DNA of 64,000 bases from Cheiracanthium punctorium (GCA_038373885.1 JAWZYV010019913.1:918001-982000); one strand, 5' to 3'; counted from the stretch's first letter, positions 12,568 through 23,794 are shown. Numbers and translations: made by a program. Notes: generated by a model not told the origin, from the sequence alone.

Positions 12568-15060
12568 CTACTAATAAAGTTTCCCTATTCTGAGCGGTGT
12601 ACAGCAAAAATTACTTGTCAGAAAACTACAAAATTTGTTAAAAACCTTAATGAGGCCATGGATGAGAGATATGCTTCGAAAAATGTTAGTTGAAAACTCG
12701 TAACTAGGTGGCGTTTTACAACATCTTATTTTCGAATTAAACAGAAAAATAGACATTTTGATGCGGATAATATCAAGAAGACCTTGCGAAATGGATGTTT
12801 TACACCTCTGCGCGGTGAAAAAATTTGTATATTAGCAGCTGTAACATAGGAAAATGCACCTAGTAGTGATATTTTTAACGAATTTTTGTTCACGCAGATT
12901 TTTCTACCATAGTTTCATTAAGGTTTCTTTTAAATTTAGTAGCATTCTGACGAGTATTTTAGCTGTACATCGATCTGAATAGAGAAATTTCAATTATGAA
13001 TACTTTTTACATATATAAGATAAAAATATATAAGTATGAAAATTTTGGTAGATATTAGAGTACTTTGCTGTAGAAATTGGTTTTGTATTTTGTTTTAAAG
13101 AGGAAAACGCAGCTATAAATTCTTCTTATTTCTTTGAGTACAGAATAAAGATCAAAAAAGAAATTTTAATAATTTTTTAAATAGAATATGAGTTTATAGG
13201 TTAAAAATGCCATAGTTGGGTTAAACATTTATACAAATAGTTCAAAGTAATCATGGTAATCACAAGTAAAAATGATATCAGTGTTGTAAGCATCCAAGGA
13301 ATTACTTGAGGAGAAGGGGAGGTGATATGAAGTAGAACTTTTCCAGGCTTTTGATAATCTTCAGAGCTCTGTCGACTATTAAGAAAAGCAATATCCTTGG
13401 TTCATTGAAACTTGAGGGAACCCTATACCATGAGAGAACCTCATCCTTATCATCCACAGAACTGTCAAGGTTCTAGTCGTAGATCATGTCGACAGTATCC
13501 GGGGCGTCCAAATTGAAAATTTATTCGTCTCTAGAGAAGATATTTAACGATTTATCCGTCCAATGCACGTGCTCTTTAACCGAAAGAATGCATGCGTTTC
13601 CATGGTGCAATTTCAGCATAGGCGTCAGAAACATTTTGTGGTATTTATGAAATTTGCTACATGTATGTGACGGTGGACAGTAGATCTCGATATTGGAACT
13701 TCTAACTCCAGAAATTTCATGAACATACTCTTTTTTTTTTGGGGGGGGGGGTTGAAACGTCTGGCAAAATGGGAAATAGCGTTCTATAGTGCCCTACCAT
13801 CTCTGCCACAAAAATTTATTAATTGCATAATAACAAGAGCTTAAATTTACGACGAAAAGATGCTATGAGATATGCCATCAGAGATGGCACTCAAGTTCTC
13901 TTTCTGCTTACTAACCATCAGAGAAAGTTCAGTAATGTGTTTTAAAGTAAATGTCTCTAACGCTCAGTGGACCTGTGTTATTTGACAGATTTTTAAGCTA
14001 AGATCAATGTTAGGATTTAAATATTATCCATTGTGGTAAATTAATTGCTTCATTAAAAATGCATTTACAGTATGAGTTAAAGATTCCGTAAAAAATATAT
14101 ATAAATAAATAAAAATATTGTGAAAAGATGTCAGTTAACGGGAATCTGAAATACAGGATTAATTTAAAAACAATGTTAATCGAAAATAAATGAAAGCAAA
14201 ACATTGTGAATGGAACAAAACGTAAAGTGAGACATACCCTAAACATGAGGAAAATAATATATAAAAACTGAAAAGAAAGATCTTACGCTTTAAAATTTCA
14301 TTCTCCAGAGAACATTTCATTGACATACAAGGTAATTTCGTAAAGTTTTGAGGAAAAAGAAATTCTTTCAGAGTGGAAAAGAATTCATCCAAATTATTTT
14401 TAATAATTTTGAAGCATTCTTCATCCCTTACAAAAACTTTTCTTGATTTCCGCGAAATGTTTTCTTTTGCTAAATATAAAAAAGTACATCCGTAATGGAA
14501 AGTAATTTTTTGTTCTGATTTCAAGGGTATATTAGGTAAATAATAAGACTTTAGTTTGATGGCTGGGGATTAATTCTGTGTAGTTTCAAATCCTACATTG
14601 AAAGTTTCATCTTGTTTTTTTAGAATGGCTGTTTTTTAGAATCTTGTTATAACATTTAAGATTTTAAATGGCTACATAAAGAATTTTAACGCTGCAGTAT
14701 TTACCTAAAAATTGTTCATGACTTTGGTTTGCTTATTTGTATTGCCTCAAAATTTTACGAAAATTCTTAAATTTTAAAGCATTTAATTGAAAAATTTTAA
14801 AAATTTGTACCTTTATTACAGCATGCTACATATTGAAAGATATAGTCACAGCATTTCTAGCAATTATACAGCGTACACAAATGAAATCCAGTTTATTAGT
14901 TTATAACATACATTTTGCAGTCATATTTCAATCCCGAATTTTCAGTGATTTATTCGTAGATAGGGTGAAAGGAGGGAATTAGGCAGAATCCATTATTGTG
15001 AATAGATAGAGCTGTTTGTTCTTGTTCTTCATTCTATCCATCGTTGATACTGTGGTGGCA
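12568..15060. other. AT-rich sequence without a supported gene
   Basis: A T/G homopolymer run (about 13730-13751) is present. The minus-strand open frame 14159-14524 (121 codons) is described separately. Otherwise nothing can be named here. Confidence 0.4.
14159..14524 (-). other. Open frame in a dispersed repeat, probably not a gene
   Basis: This 121-codon minus-strand frame is hydrophobic and Phe-rich toward its C-terminus. Its DNA near 14290-14460 belongs to a repeat found also at about 7310-7460, 23200-23400 and 31845-32010. In those copies the matching frame is broken by stops, but a shared peptide flavour (MSMKCS-like followed by an ETLK-like run) can be read in three of them. It could be a decayed exon of a multicopy gene or element, or only a long frame by chance. 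I cannot assign a function. Confidence 0.15.
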
Positions 15061-15067
15061 GTAGTAT

Positions 15068-15403
15068 TTATTTTTCGAGAATTATTCTTGGCCAGGGGTG
15101 AGCAACACCTTCGGTTTAAACCGGTAATGAATCTTTTTGGAATGTTAAACAAATATGCACGTGATACTCTCCTAGCCAATCACTGTGAGTTTTATCATAT
15201 TCTAATTCTCTATTTTCGTCCAAAGAAATTGACTCTTTATTTTTCAAGAGTTATTCTTGACCAAGAGTGAGCAATACCTTCGGATGAAACCGGTTATGAA
15301 AAGGTGGTTAAAAAAAATGTGAGTGTAATGCTCTCTTGGCCAATGACTGCCAGTTTTATCACATTCTAACTAACCATCTTTTGTCAAAAGAAATGGACTT
15401 TTT
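15068..15403 (+). repeat. Tandem duplication, period ~169 bp
   Basis: Two adjacent diverged copies both run through TTATTCTTGNCCA, GAGCAA-ACCTTCGG, AAACCGGT, ATGAA and CAGTTTTATCA-ATTCTAA. The first begins near 15068 and the second near 15237. No coding function is visible. The plus-strand open frame across it is a chance product of the repeat. Confidence 0.7.
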
Positions 15404-16211
15404 CTAAAATATGAATTGCTACAATCATCTGTTATTTCGAGCTGGTGCTAGCGTTTGTGAATGAAAATAGGAAGAGGTCAAGCTGAGGGTAATAACAGCG
15501 ATAACGCAAATAGTTTAACTCATGTGACTCCTCCGGTGAAATAAAAATCTAAATATCTGATATAGAGAATATGTAAGTTATTTTAACCAACTAATCTAAG
15601 TTCTTTTCTAACCAACAAAACTGAGTGCTTTTGAGGTTTATATGTACGAATATCAAATAAAAAAAGTGGACGCAGTTGTTTTATAGGTGATTTAAAAGAC
15701 AAAGTAAAAGAATTTGGATACATAATGATATAAAATCAGATATTAAAGTAAATGTTTACACTATTTATGCTTCTTAAAAACATATTTTTTATGAATTTTT
15801 TGTGTTATATCAGTATTATACTTAGGAAATGGAAGTGTTTCTCAAAGGATGTAAAAGTATAATTTTTTTCTTGCGGCATATGTGCTGTCACATATGTTAA
15901 AAATACATACAGACTTAAAAAGCACTTTTACTCGGTATTTAGAAGGAAACTAATGCAAGCAATTTTATTTTGCATGCTTGAAAAGCATGCTTGAACTCTT
16001 ATAAAGACTCTTCAATTACTTCATAAGAGTCATTTCAAACAAGTTAGTGAAAACGTAAATAAAGTAATGTTTAAAACATTTTTAACAACAATTAAAAGAA
16101 AGTTTAATTTAAAACAAACCTTCATCGAATAGACAAACATATGCCACGTAAGGAAAGTAAATTCACAGAATATCCGTTTTTGCAGTCGGATTTGGAATAT
16201 CCAAATTGGGA

Positions 16212-16388
16212 TATATGTTATAGACCACCGTCGCACGACCGGTATTGATTTTGGTGTGTATAGGACTTATAGTTTTTTTACAGGGCTACGGAAATAATTT
16301 CCTTTCCCTTATAACCTATGGATGGAAATTCTTGAAAGTGCGCTAGCGTCTAAATGGTGCATTCGATTGAACAGAACTTGGGTATATA
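16212..16388 (+). repeat. Left part of a diverged tandem repeat hosting the Tc1 element
   Basis: The unit (ATAGACCACCGTCGCAC, GGTGTGTATAGGA, ACAGGGCTAC, CTTGAAAGTGCGCTAGCGTC, GGTGCATTCGA) is found again to the right of the Tc1 insertion at 22313-22760. The Tc1 element therefore landed inside this repeat array. The nature of the array is unknown. Confidence 0.65.
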
Positions 16389-16469
16389 CACTGAAAAGAA
16401 AAAAAAAACTGGTACAGGAACCAATCAGAGTACGACGCTGCAGTCGGCAACGCCTATACAAGACAACGA

Positions 16470-17332
16470 GTGTCTGGCACAGTTGTTAGACCGGTTACTG
16501 CTGCTACAGTGGCAGGTTATCAAGATTTAAGCGAATTTGAACGTGATGTTGTAGTCGGCGCACGAGAGATGGGACATAGCATCTCCGAGGTAGCGATGAA
16601 ATTTGGATTTTCAGGTACGACCATTTCACGAGTGTACCGTGAATATCGGGAATCCGGTAAAACATCCAATCCACGATATCGCTGCGGCCGGAAAAAGATC
16701 ATGCAAGAACGGGACCAACGACGACGGACGAGAATCATTAAGCGTGACGGGCGTGCAGCCCTTCCGCAAATTGCTGCATTTTAATGTTGGGCCATCAACA
16801 AGTGTCACCGTGCGAACCATTCAACGAAACATCATCGATATAGGCTTTCGGAGCCGAAGGCACACCCGTGTACCCTTGTTGACTGCACGACACCAAGCTT
16901 TACGCTTCGCCTGAGCCCGTCAACACCGACATTGGACTGTTGATGATTGGAAACACGTTGCCTGGTCTGATGAGCTTGGTTCCAATTGAATCGAGCTGAT
17001 GGACATGTACGGGTATGGATAGACAAGCTCATGAATCCATGGACCCTACATGTCAACAGGGGACTGTTCAAGATGGTGGAGGCTCTGTGATGGTATGGGG
17101 CGTGTGCAGTAGGCGTGATATGGGTTCCCTGATACGTCTAGACACTGACAGCTGAATGGTACGTAAGCTTCCTGTCTGATCACCTGCACCCATTCATGTC
17201 CATTGTGCATTGTACTTGGACTTGGATGCACAGACTTGGATGTGCACAGACTTGGGGAATTTCAGGAGGACAATGCGACACCCCACACGTCCAGAATTGC
17301 TGCAGAGTGGCTCCAAGAGCACTCTTCTGAAT
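16470..17332 (+). pseudogene. Tc1-family transposase pseudogene, N-terminal and middle part
   Basis: From the ATG at 16470 a ~105-codon frame shows the helix-turn-helix DNA-binding region (ARE-MGHSISEVAMKFGFS-TTISRVYREY), typical of Tc1 transposases. The protein then continues in other frames (from about 16780) with TVRTIQRNIIDIGFRSRR, WTVDDWKHVAWSDE holding the first catalytic Asp, and near 17265 a DNATPH motif holding the second. At least two frameshifts and several stops break it. After about residue 250 it is interrupted by the element starting at 17341 and resumes at about 22047. It would have cut and pasted the element at TA sites. It cannot be active now. Confidence 0.85.
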
Positions 17333-17989
17333 TTAGACACTAGAGTGTATCACGAAATTTTTTTTTGGAAAATCAAACTTTCAAGTTGATAAAAAGTTGT
17401 CACTGTCATCACATATCAACCAAAAAAAATTTTTTTGAAATCGAAATATATTTAGGTCTCCCGGAATTAACTTGAAATTCAACTTTTTTGACCTAAAATG
17501 TGTATTTTTTAAAAATATGTATACATGAATATAAAGTATATTTATATTTTTTAAGTACAGAAACTTGAAGTTTAGAAAGACAACAGGCTTTTAAAAAATT
17601 CATTTGTACCATTAACTATATTAGTCTGCCGGAATCTAATTTTAAAAACCTTGCTATTTCAACAAATATTCAAAAATTTCCAGACGATATTTTACATTGT
17701 TAAACTTCTAGCAACAGTGCAAATAAAATGTATATTAATTTTTCATTAGTTTATTAGTGTCTCAGTCTCTTTTTTATTCTGGGGGGGGGGGAGGGGTAAC
17801 ATTAGAAATAATTACACATTAGAAAAAAATTTTGGAGGAACAAAAATATATTAAAATTAAAAATCAGAAAGTGTGATCTTTAGATGAAAAAGGTTACAAA
17901 AGATATAAACAAACACATAAAGGTTACAAATAAACAACATTGAATATGTTAAGGTTATTCAAATTAAATCTTGATTTCACTGTCTATTT

Positions 17990-18371
17990 ATTTTGATAAT
18001 TGTAGGAAGCGTATCACAAGTAGCTTTTCCAACCTGCAACCTGATCCATTACAAACCCCAGTGTTTGTGGGAGTACCATCACATCCAAGAGCTTTGATAG
18101 TTGTCACATCAATGCAGTTACATTCCATGTGTTTCATTATTGATGATACAATGTCCAGAACCACTGTCTGCAGTTACATGACCAATATATAAAACCAAAG
18201 ATATGTGTTCTTCTTGTATAGTTTTCCGGACAGATTTACCGCGTACATTCTCTTTGACTATAGTTTCATCTTTCGACCATCAAAATAGAGAGAAATTATT
18301 TCTGAGGTGCGAGTTGCAATACGTTCACGGTACTTTACTCTTTCACGCAGAACTTTCGATTTATCAATTAC
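17990..18371 (-). pseudogene. Transposase-like protein, middle segment (minus strand)
   Basis: Read on the minus strand from 18371 downward this gives VIDKSK followed by KYRERIATRTSEIISLYFDG, then several blocks across frames ending in KALGCDGTPTNTG. The CDGTxxNTG motif and the preceding EEHISLV block are a pattern I recall from uncharacterised multicopy proteins of arthropods and cnidarians, here inside a transposon. Frameshifts and stops are present. Beyond the CDGT motif the expected C-terminal part is missing, so the element looks internally deleted as well as interrupted. Function as the transposase is inferred from its position between the inverted repeats. Confidence 0.55.
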
Positions 18372-19442
18372 CGCCGCACAGTGGAGTATTCGTATCAAAA
18401 TCCTGGCCAAAAGTCGAAAATTTTAAATTTGTTTAAAAACAGTAATATATATGTTTTTGGATAGCCTAGTAACTGATGCATCATGTAATGCATGTTTTTC
18501 GACCATAATTCATATCCAAAAGATGCAACACTCGGTTTAAAAGCAAGTTTCTTCATTTACGGCAAGAGATTTCAGCGTTTTCTATTACTTCGTCTTGCAT
18601 TTTTTACGGGCTCTTTAAATTAATTTACTGGTTCGATACTTAGTATAATTGTAGTAAAATATATGTATTTTAATTATATGTATCTATTAGCTTGAAAAAA
18701 TAATATGACTTTATTTTAAAAAAATGTAAACTTTTTTTTAAAATTTTTTTGTCGCGGCTTCTCGCGCCCAATTTCAATTATAATCGTAATTATTACAGTA
18801 TTGAGTGTCTATTTCAAGAAAAAAATGTTCCCCCAACATCCACCATTTTTATAAAAAAAATTATTTATATAGCGCCATTTTTATTTTTTCGATAATTTTT
18901 CGACGGGTGATCGCAAAAGCTATACAAACATACGCACTTGTATTTCTCATAAACTATAAATTATGTGCAGGTGTTTGGATAAAGGTATATAAAATTTATT
19001 TTAGTCAAGATTTAACATCAGTATTTTAAATTCAGTATGTAATTTCTTATTTTTCTGATGTAAATTTGCTATAAGAAGAAAATTTCTACATATTCCAAAA
19101 TTGCCCTTTCTCAGTCATGTAAATAGTCCCATCTATTTACAGCTTAGTTTTCCATTTATGTAGTAAATTGTGTCCAAAGCAAAAACTCCCCATTTTTGGT
19201 TCTCAAAGGTTGGAAACTGTGACTTCGGGTCATTGAAGTGTGAGTGTGTAAACAGAAAAGTGCTGACTTGAAATAAATTACTTTCTCCTCGAGCTTGGAA
19301 TGAGATTTTATGGGTTTGCAAAGGGGGGCATCTTTTAAGCAGTGCCCTTATATGATCTGCTCTAGATAAAGGCCAATGAAAAAGAGCAAGCCTTATAGCA
19401 GTGAGACCCTATAACTTCTTCTTCCAGAGGGGTCCGATGGTG

Positions 19443-19443
19443 C

Positions 19444-19475
<32 letters not shown>

Positions 19476-19521
19476 ACTCTCTCTCTCTCTCTCAAAAAAA
19501 AAAAAAAAAAAAAAAAAAAAA
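19443..19521. repeat. (CT)n microsatellite followed by a poly-A run
   Basis: About 50 bp of nearly pure CT dinucleotides run directly into about 28 A. The open frame translated across it (Ser/Leu then Lys) is an artefact of the simple repeat. Confidence 0.95.
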
Positions 19522-19767
19522 GGAAGAAGAAGAAAAAGAAAGTGATTCTGAGTGAAGACGAATATCAGAGTTCAAAAGAATCGGAATGAAAAAGTTAATC
19601 TTCAGAAGTCATTAGAAAACTAAGATCCCTATAGTAACTACATTTAGATAAGTAAAAAATCTAAAAAAATTTTATGATAAAAATTGATTTATAGATAAGT
19701 AGTATTATATTTAGAAGTATTATTATAAGTAAAGTATTACATTTATATATTTTTATTGTGGTTAAGG

Positions 19768-20092
19768 CAGCGTTTCTCAACCTGTGGGGCGCGCCCCCCA
19801 AGGAGGCGCAGAGCGTTTCCAGGGGAGGCACGAGAAAAACCAAAAAGCAAGTAATGATGCACGATTTTTAAAAATCGCCTAATTTATTCTCATTTTTACT
19901 CAAAAATATATCCATTTTCGCTTAAAATGTTCATTCAAACTTTACTGATAACATTATTTTGTAGAAAATTCGACTCAATGTACATTGTTAAATATTAAAA
20001 AACTGAATGTATGCTGAACAATGTGAAGGGGGGTGCTACCGTAAGTTAGCCTTTGTTGAGAGGGGGCGAAGTTAAAAGGTTGAGAACCGCTG
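19768..20092 (+). mobile_element. hAT-type miniature element nested in the Transib-type element
   Basis: It begins CAGCGTTTCTCAACCT and ends AGGTTGAGAACCGCTG, inverted repeats of about 16 bp with two mismatches. Perfect 8-bp duplications GGTTAAGG lie at 19760-19767 and 20093-20100. The ends CAGCG-TTCTCAACCT are a well-known hAT terminal pattern. It is 325 bp with no coding capacity. It is the innermost and therefore youngest confirmed layer of the nest. Confidence 0.9.
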
Positions 20093-20488
20093 GGTTAAGG
20101 CACGGCTATTTTCCTCACAGGAAGGTTGCCTTGGCGGAGGGCTTTTCAAGAGGCTCTAATGCGTATTCACGTGACATCTGGAGAAAATCGCCCAAAACTC
20201 CAGACCGTTAGATCGACAGCCGTGTGGTATTACATTTATAAGTGGTATTATACAAAAGCAGTACTTCCCAGTAAGGGACACTCCCCGGACAAGACATTTG
20301 TTAGAAACCAACTTCGAGTCGTTTAGCGATATATCGCCAAATTTGGCGACAACACGCTTTTTTATATAATTTAAGAAGTATATAATACTAAAAAGTAAGT
20401 CAAAAGTCAACAGTAATGATTTTAACGTTAAAACACATGAAAAATATTTTTGGCCAGGATTTTGACACAAATACTCCACTGTGCGCCG

Positions 20489-21373
20489 TCTGATTTTCTG
20501 GTGTCACAACTTTTAAATCCTGTAAAAGAGCACTTGCTCGTTGCTGTCCCGCTCTATTGGAAATTGCTCTGCGATCACATGCTCTGGAAAATGATGGCAG
20601 ATCTACTGGAAGGACTTGCTTTACTGAAACGCTAGAATTTTCCTTTTTATTTTCTGGTATTTTATTTTTTATAGCTAAAACACTTTCATCACTTGAATCC
20701 TGTTGAATGGAATCGCTGTCAGTGTCGCTGACAATGACTTCATGTCGTAAAGTAGGGATATTTGTTGATTGGAGATTTCAGTTTAACTCGAATTGTATGG
20801 ACTTTTCCTTTCTTTTAGCACGTTTCACGATTTTTTTTTACTCTCTACTGTGTCAATTCCTCCTATAACCATAAGCCTCAGGTTTCGTTGATCATTCAAG
20901 AACTCGTGTTCCAGTTGTGGAACCTTCCTTTGCGCTGGACACAAACATTTCACTAAATCTCTACATTTGCATGAACAAATATATAAAATATTATTTACAA
21001 TGTCAGATTCTGAACTTTTCAACGGACGTTTTAAAGCTCCTGGCATTTTTTGCGTTACACCCTGATGACTTTTCATTTTTTCAGATCTCTCGTGTAGTTT
21101 TAAAATCACAAAAAACAATGTTGCTAACAGATGAAACAGGAATAGAAGTCTTCTTCCATATTTCTTCCAGCTTACGGGCCACTCGCATTGCAACTACCTT
21201 TTTCTTTGGTTGATGACATCCTTCAGACTTCAACTGATTTCTTAACCATTCAAAATAACGTAGTACATCAATTTTAGTAGGGTAAAACATTGCTATCACT
21301 TATATTTAGTGGTTGGCCGACAATTGGATCGTCAGTAGTTTTCCTTGTTGATGAAGAATCAGTTTTACTACTC
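20489..21373 (-). pseudogene. Transposase-like protein, N-terminal segment (minus strand)
   Basis: Starting at an ATG near 21373, frames on the minus strand encode YPTKIDVLRYFEWLR, then a Lys-rich stretch, a CSCKCRDLVKC cluster with four cysteines, an acidic linker, and near 20580-20490 an ACDR-AISNRAGQQRASALLQD block. The frame reaches exactly the Transib-type insertion point. Position 18371 continues it after the CGCCG duplication, so the two halves were once one reading frame. It has internal frameshifts. A protein with CDRxxxSNRA and CDGTxxNTG blocks is known to me only as an uncharacterised multicopy family; its role as transposase is inferred. Confidence 0.55.
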
Positions 21374-22046
21374 ATGATGGTAAAACAACAAAACCAAATG
21401 AAACTCAATCACAAATCAAAAACATAAATGCTCACTAAATGGACGCTTTGTACATAAAAAACGCTAAAAACAAACTGAAAAAGAAAGGAAGGGTGGACGA
21501 GGGAGAGAGAAGTAATCATGTGATGGTCTTGGACTTCCCTTATCTCCAAAGTCATGGGGGAGCTACAGTTTCATCACCTTGAAATCTGAGCCCGATATTC
21601 GCCTACAAAAATATTCTTGCTATTTCGGAACGCTGTACTACAGTGTCTGTATTATAAATACAATGATTGAAAATTTGAAAGATTCTTCAACATTTCTTAA
21701 ATACGGCTAGATGACAAAAAATTGGAGATTTTCATTACGATTCCGGGAGATCTAAATGTTCAAGTTCAGTCGCAATGCATTTTTTATTGATAGATTCCAT
21801 CTGAAATTGCCCATTTTTGCTGTTGAATATTTGATTTTGATTTATACATACTTTATAAAAAAATGTTTAAAAATATCGTTTTGAGTAAAAAACTGACAAC
21901 TTCAATGTCATTCTGGGAGACCCAAATATTTTTCGATTTCAAAAAAAAATTTTTTGGTAGGTATGTGATGACGGTAACAACTTTTTATCAACTTGAAAGT
22001 TTGATTTTCCAAAAAAAAATTTTTCGTGATACACTCTATTAGACAC

Positions 22047-22280
22047 TTCCGCTGGCCACCAAAATCCCCAGACATGAGCATTATTGTACACATCTGGGAT
22101 GCCTTGCGATGTATTGTTCAGAAGAGATCTCCACCCCCTCTTACTCCTACTGATTTATGGACAGCCCTGCAGGATTCATGGTGTCAGTTACCTCCAGCAC
22201 TACTTCAGACATTAATCGAACCCATGCCACGTCGTGTTGCGGCACTTCTCCGTGCTTGTGGGGGCCCTACACGATATTAG
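22047..22280 (+). pseudogene. Tc1-family transposase pseudogene, C-terminal part
   Basis: This is the continuation of the Tc1 transposase after the 4.7-kb insertion. It encodes HFRWPPKSPDMSIIVHIWDA and continues to PMPRRVAALLRACGGPTRY, then a stop. In the family the motif is SPDxNxIEHxWD and its Glu is the third catalytic residue. Here the codon reads Val (GTA), so the DDE triad is lost. The end with PRRV..LL...GG..RY is typical of Tc1 transposases in many animals. Confidence 0.85.
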
Positions 22281-22312
22281 GCAGGTGAACCAGTTTTTTT
22301 TACTCTTCAGAG

Positions 22313-22770
22313 TATATTATAGGCCATCGTCATACAGCCCGTATAGATTTTCGTGTGTGTAAAGGAGATAGCTTGTCCGCAGGTTATAAAATATAATTCT
22401 TTTACAGTACGGCCTATGGACGCAAATCATTTACACAGAGCTAGTATCTAAATGGTGCATCCGAATAAGTTCAAATTGAGTATGCATTTTACAGGTACTT
22501 TTGTACTGGGCTACAAAAAGAATTCCAATACATTATAGTCTGTAGACACACATTCTTGAAAGTGCGTTGGCGTCTATATGCAGCGTTCGACTGAGTTAAG
22601 TACGCATATTATAGGTCACTGTATACATTTTGACGAGAGTAGGGTTTACAGTTTTTTTTATAGGGCTCCAAAAATTATTCTTATACACTGCGGCCTATTC
22701 ATTCAATCATCTGAAATGCACAAGCGTCTGATTTTACACAACATCCGATTAAGTTGAATCAAATGTATTT
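22313..22770 (+). repeat. Right part of the diverged tandem repeat hosting the Tc1 element
   Basis: Three imperfect units recur (about 22315-22496, 22497-22612, 22613-22765). They are marked by GGCC-TCGTCATAC / GGTCACTGTATAC, TGGGCTACAAAA, CTTGAAAGTGCG and GCGTCT blocks. The same unit lies left of the Tc1 element. Unit lengths vary between about 115 and 180 bp. Confidence 0.6.
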
Positions 22771-23794
22771 AAACGCTTAGTAAAGATCAAGTGTTCGGAA
22801 AAATGAGCGGAGTCACTCGAGTTTTTAAATTTTTTTGCATTAATTTTTTAAATTTTATTTTAATTAGGATTAATGAACCATTTATAAACTACAAAAAAGC
22901 GAATTAAGTGTAAAATGTTGTGATAAGGAAAATCACGGAATGAAAACAATATCAGTATAATAAAACGAATTAATAATGAAAAATGATATTCCCTTCTTAT
23001 CTCGAAGGAAAGAAAAATACTTTAAAATTGGTGCTTCTTAACAATGTTTGTCGCAAACCTCCCCAAAATATAAAGAGAATGTAAAAGACATATAAATAGT
23101 GATATACATGTATATATAGATATACATTCTTCGCTCAACTTCAAAATGAAATGGACTTGAACAAAGTGAAAACAATACAAATAAAAGAGTTTAAAAAAGT
23201 AAACTTTAAAAGTTTCACTGTCTGAAGAATATTTCAGTGACACAAAACGTGACTTTCTGAAGTTTCGGAGAAAAAGGAATTTTTTGCGGAAGAAAGGAAT
23301 TCTTCAAAAATATTTTCCATAATTTACGTGAAGCACTCTTAACTCTTTACAAGAGCTTTTTTTTGGACTTTCTCTCAAATATTTTTTATTGTTAAAATTT
23401 TAAAAAATCTGTAAAATAGCTGCTAAAATGAAAGTGATGCAAAATACCTTTGTTTTATCACAAGTTAGTTCAGGTGAAACACTGTCTGTGCGTTTTCCAG
23501 GAATATATTCTGCATAATTCGGCGTTACACTAGTTGACGATACTCGAAAATACATCGTTACTCGAAAATGTTTTGTTATTTGCTTTTCAAGTGTGGAGAT
23601 ATGAATTGCTTGTTTAAACGGACATTTTAACACACTTTGCATTGTACGAATATGTTTAACACTTAGGTCTAAGCCCGAGAGTCATTCGGGGTCAACTATT
23701 AACTATCTGAGCTACAAAATTTACCGACTATTCACAATTTTGTCTTTTCTATATTATCTATGAAACTTTTAGTTAAAAAAAAATTCTTTCTTTC

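Larger units (their letters stand above)
18377..20483. mobile_element. Transib-type element with RSS-heptamer-like ends
   Basis: Both ends begin CACAGTGGAGTATT and form ~40-bp inverted repeats (18377-18416, 20444-20483) that include TCCTGGCCAAAA. The flanks are perfect 5-bp duplications CGCCG (18372-18376 and 20484-20488). CAC-starting termini with GC-rich 5-bp duplications are the hallmark of Transib, the superfamily related to RAG1. The first seven bases, CACAGTG, equal the V(D)J heptamer consensus. No Transib transposase frame could be read, so it is probably non-autonomous. It contains a CT/A simple repeat and a hAT-type element. Confidence 0.75.
17341..22038 (-). mobile_element. 4.7-kb DNA transposon with ~135-bp inverted repeats and 8-bp duplication
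   Basis: The termini are TAGAGTGTATCACGAAA at left and its reverse complement at right. The inverted repeats extend about 135 bp (17341-17478 and 21901-22038). The flanks are a perfect TTAGACAC duplication (17333-17340 and 22039-22046), which cuts the Tc1 transposase. The minus strand carries a broken transposase-like frame, itself split by a Transib-type insertion at 18377-20483. Duplication length fits hAT, P or Merlin-like classes; the TIR start (TAGAG) fits hAT loosely. I do not assign a superfamily. Confidence 0.85.
16389..22312 (+). mobile_element. Tc1-type transposon, split by a 4.7-kb insertion
   Basis: Terminal inverted repeats CACTGAAAAG..AAAACTGGT at left and ACCAGTTTT...CTTCAGAG at right are flanked by TA on both sides (16387-16388, 22313-22314), as expected for Tc1/mariner. 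Removing the inserted element 17341-22038 and one duplicated 8-mer leaves an element of about 1.2 kb, shorter than but comparable to typical Tc1 elements. The interior is a dead Tc1 transposase gene described separately. The element sits inside a tandem repeat present on both sides. Confidence 0.85.

Noticed and set aside
12278..12607. Gly/Arg-rich 109-codon minus-strand frame
   Set aside because: It is produced by the G/C runs and short tandem units of the miniature element at 12331-12559.
19401..19589. Open frame with Ser/Leu and Lys runs
   Set aside because: It is the translation of a CT microsatellite and a poly-A run.
18377..20483. CACAGTG ends as evidence of RAG-mediated rearrangement or a RAG1 gene
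   Set aside because: Heptamer-like ends and 5-bp CGCCG duplications are normal for Transib elements. No RAG1-like protein can be read in the window.
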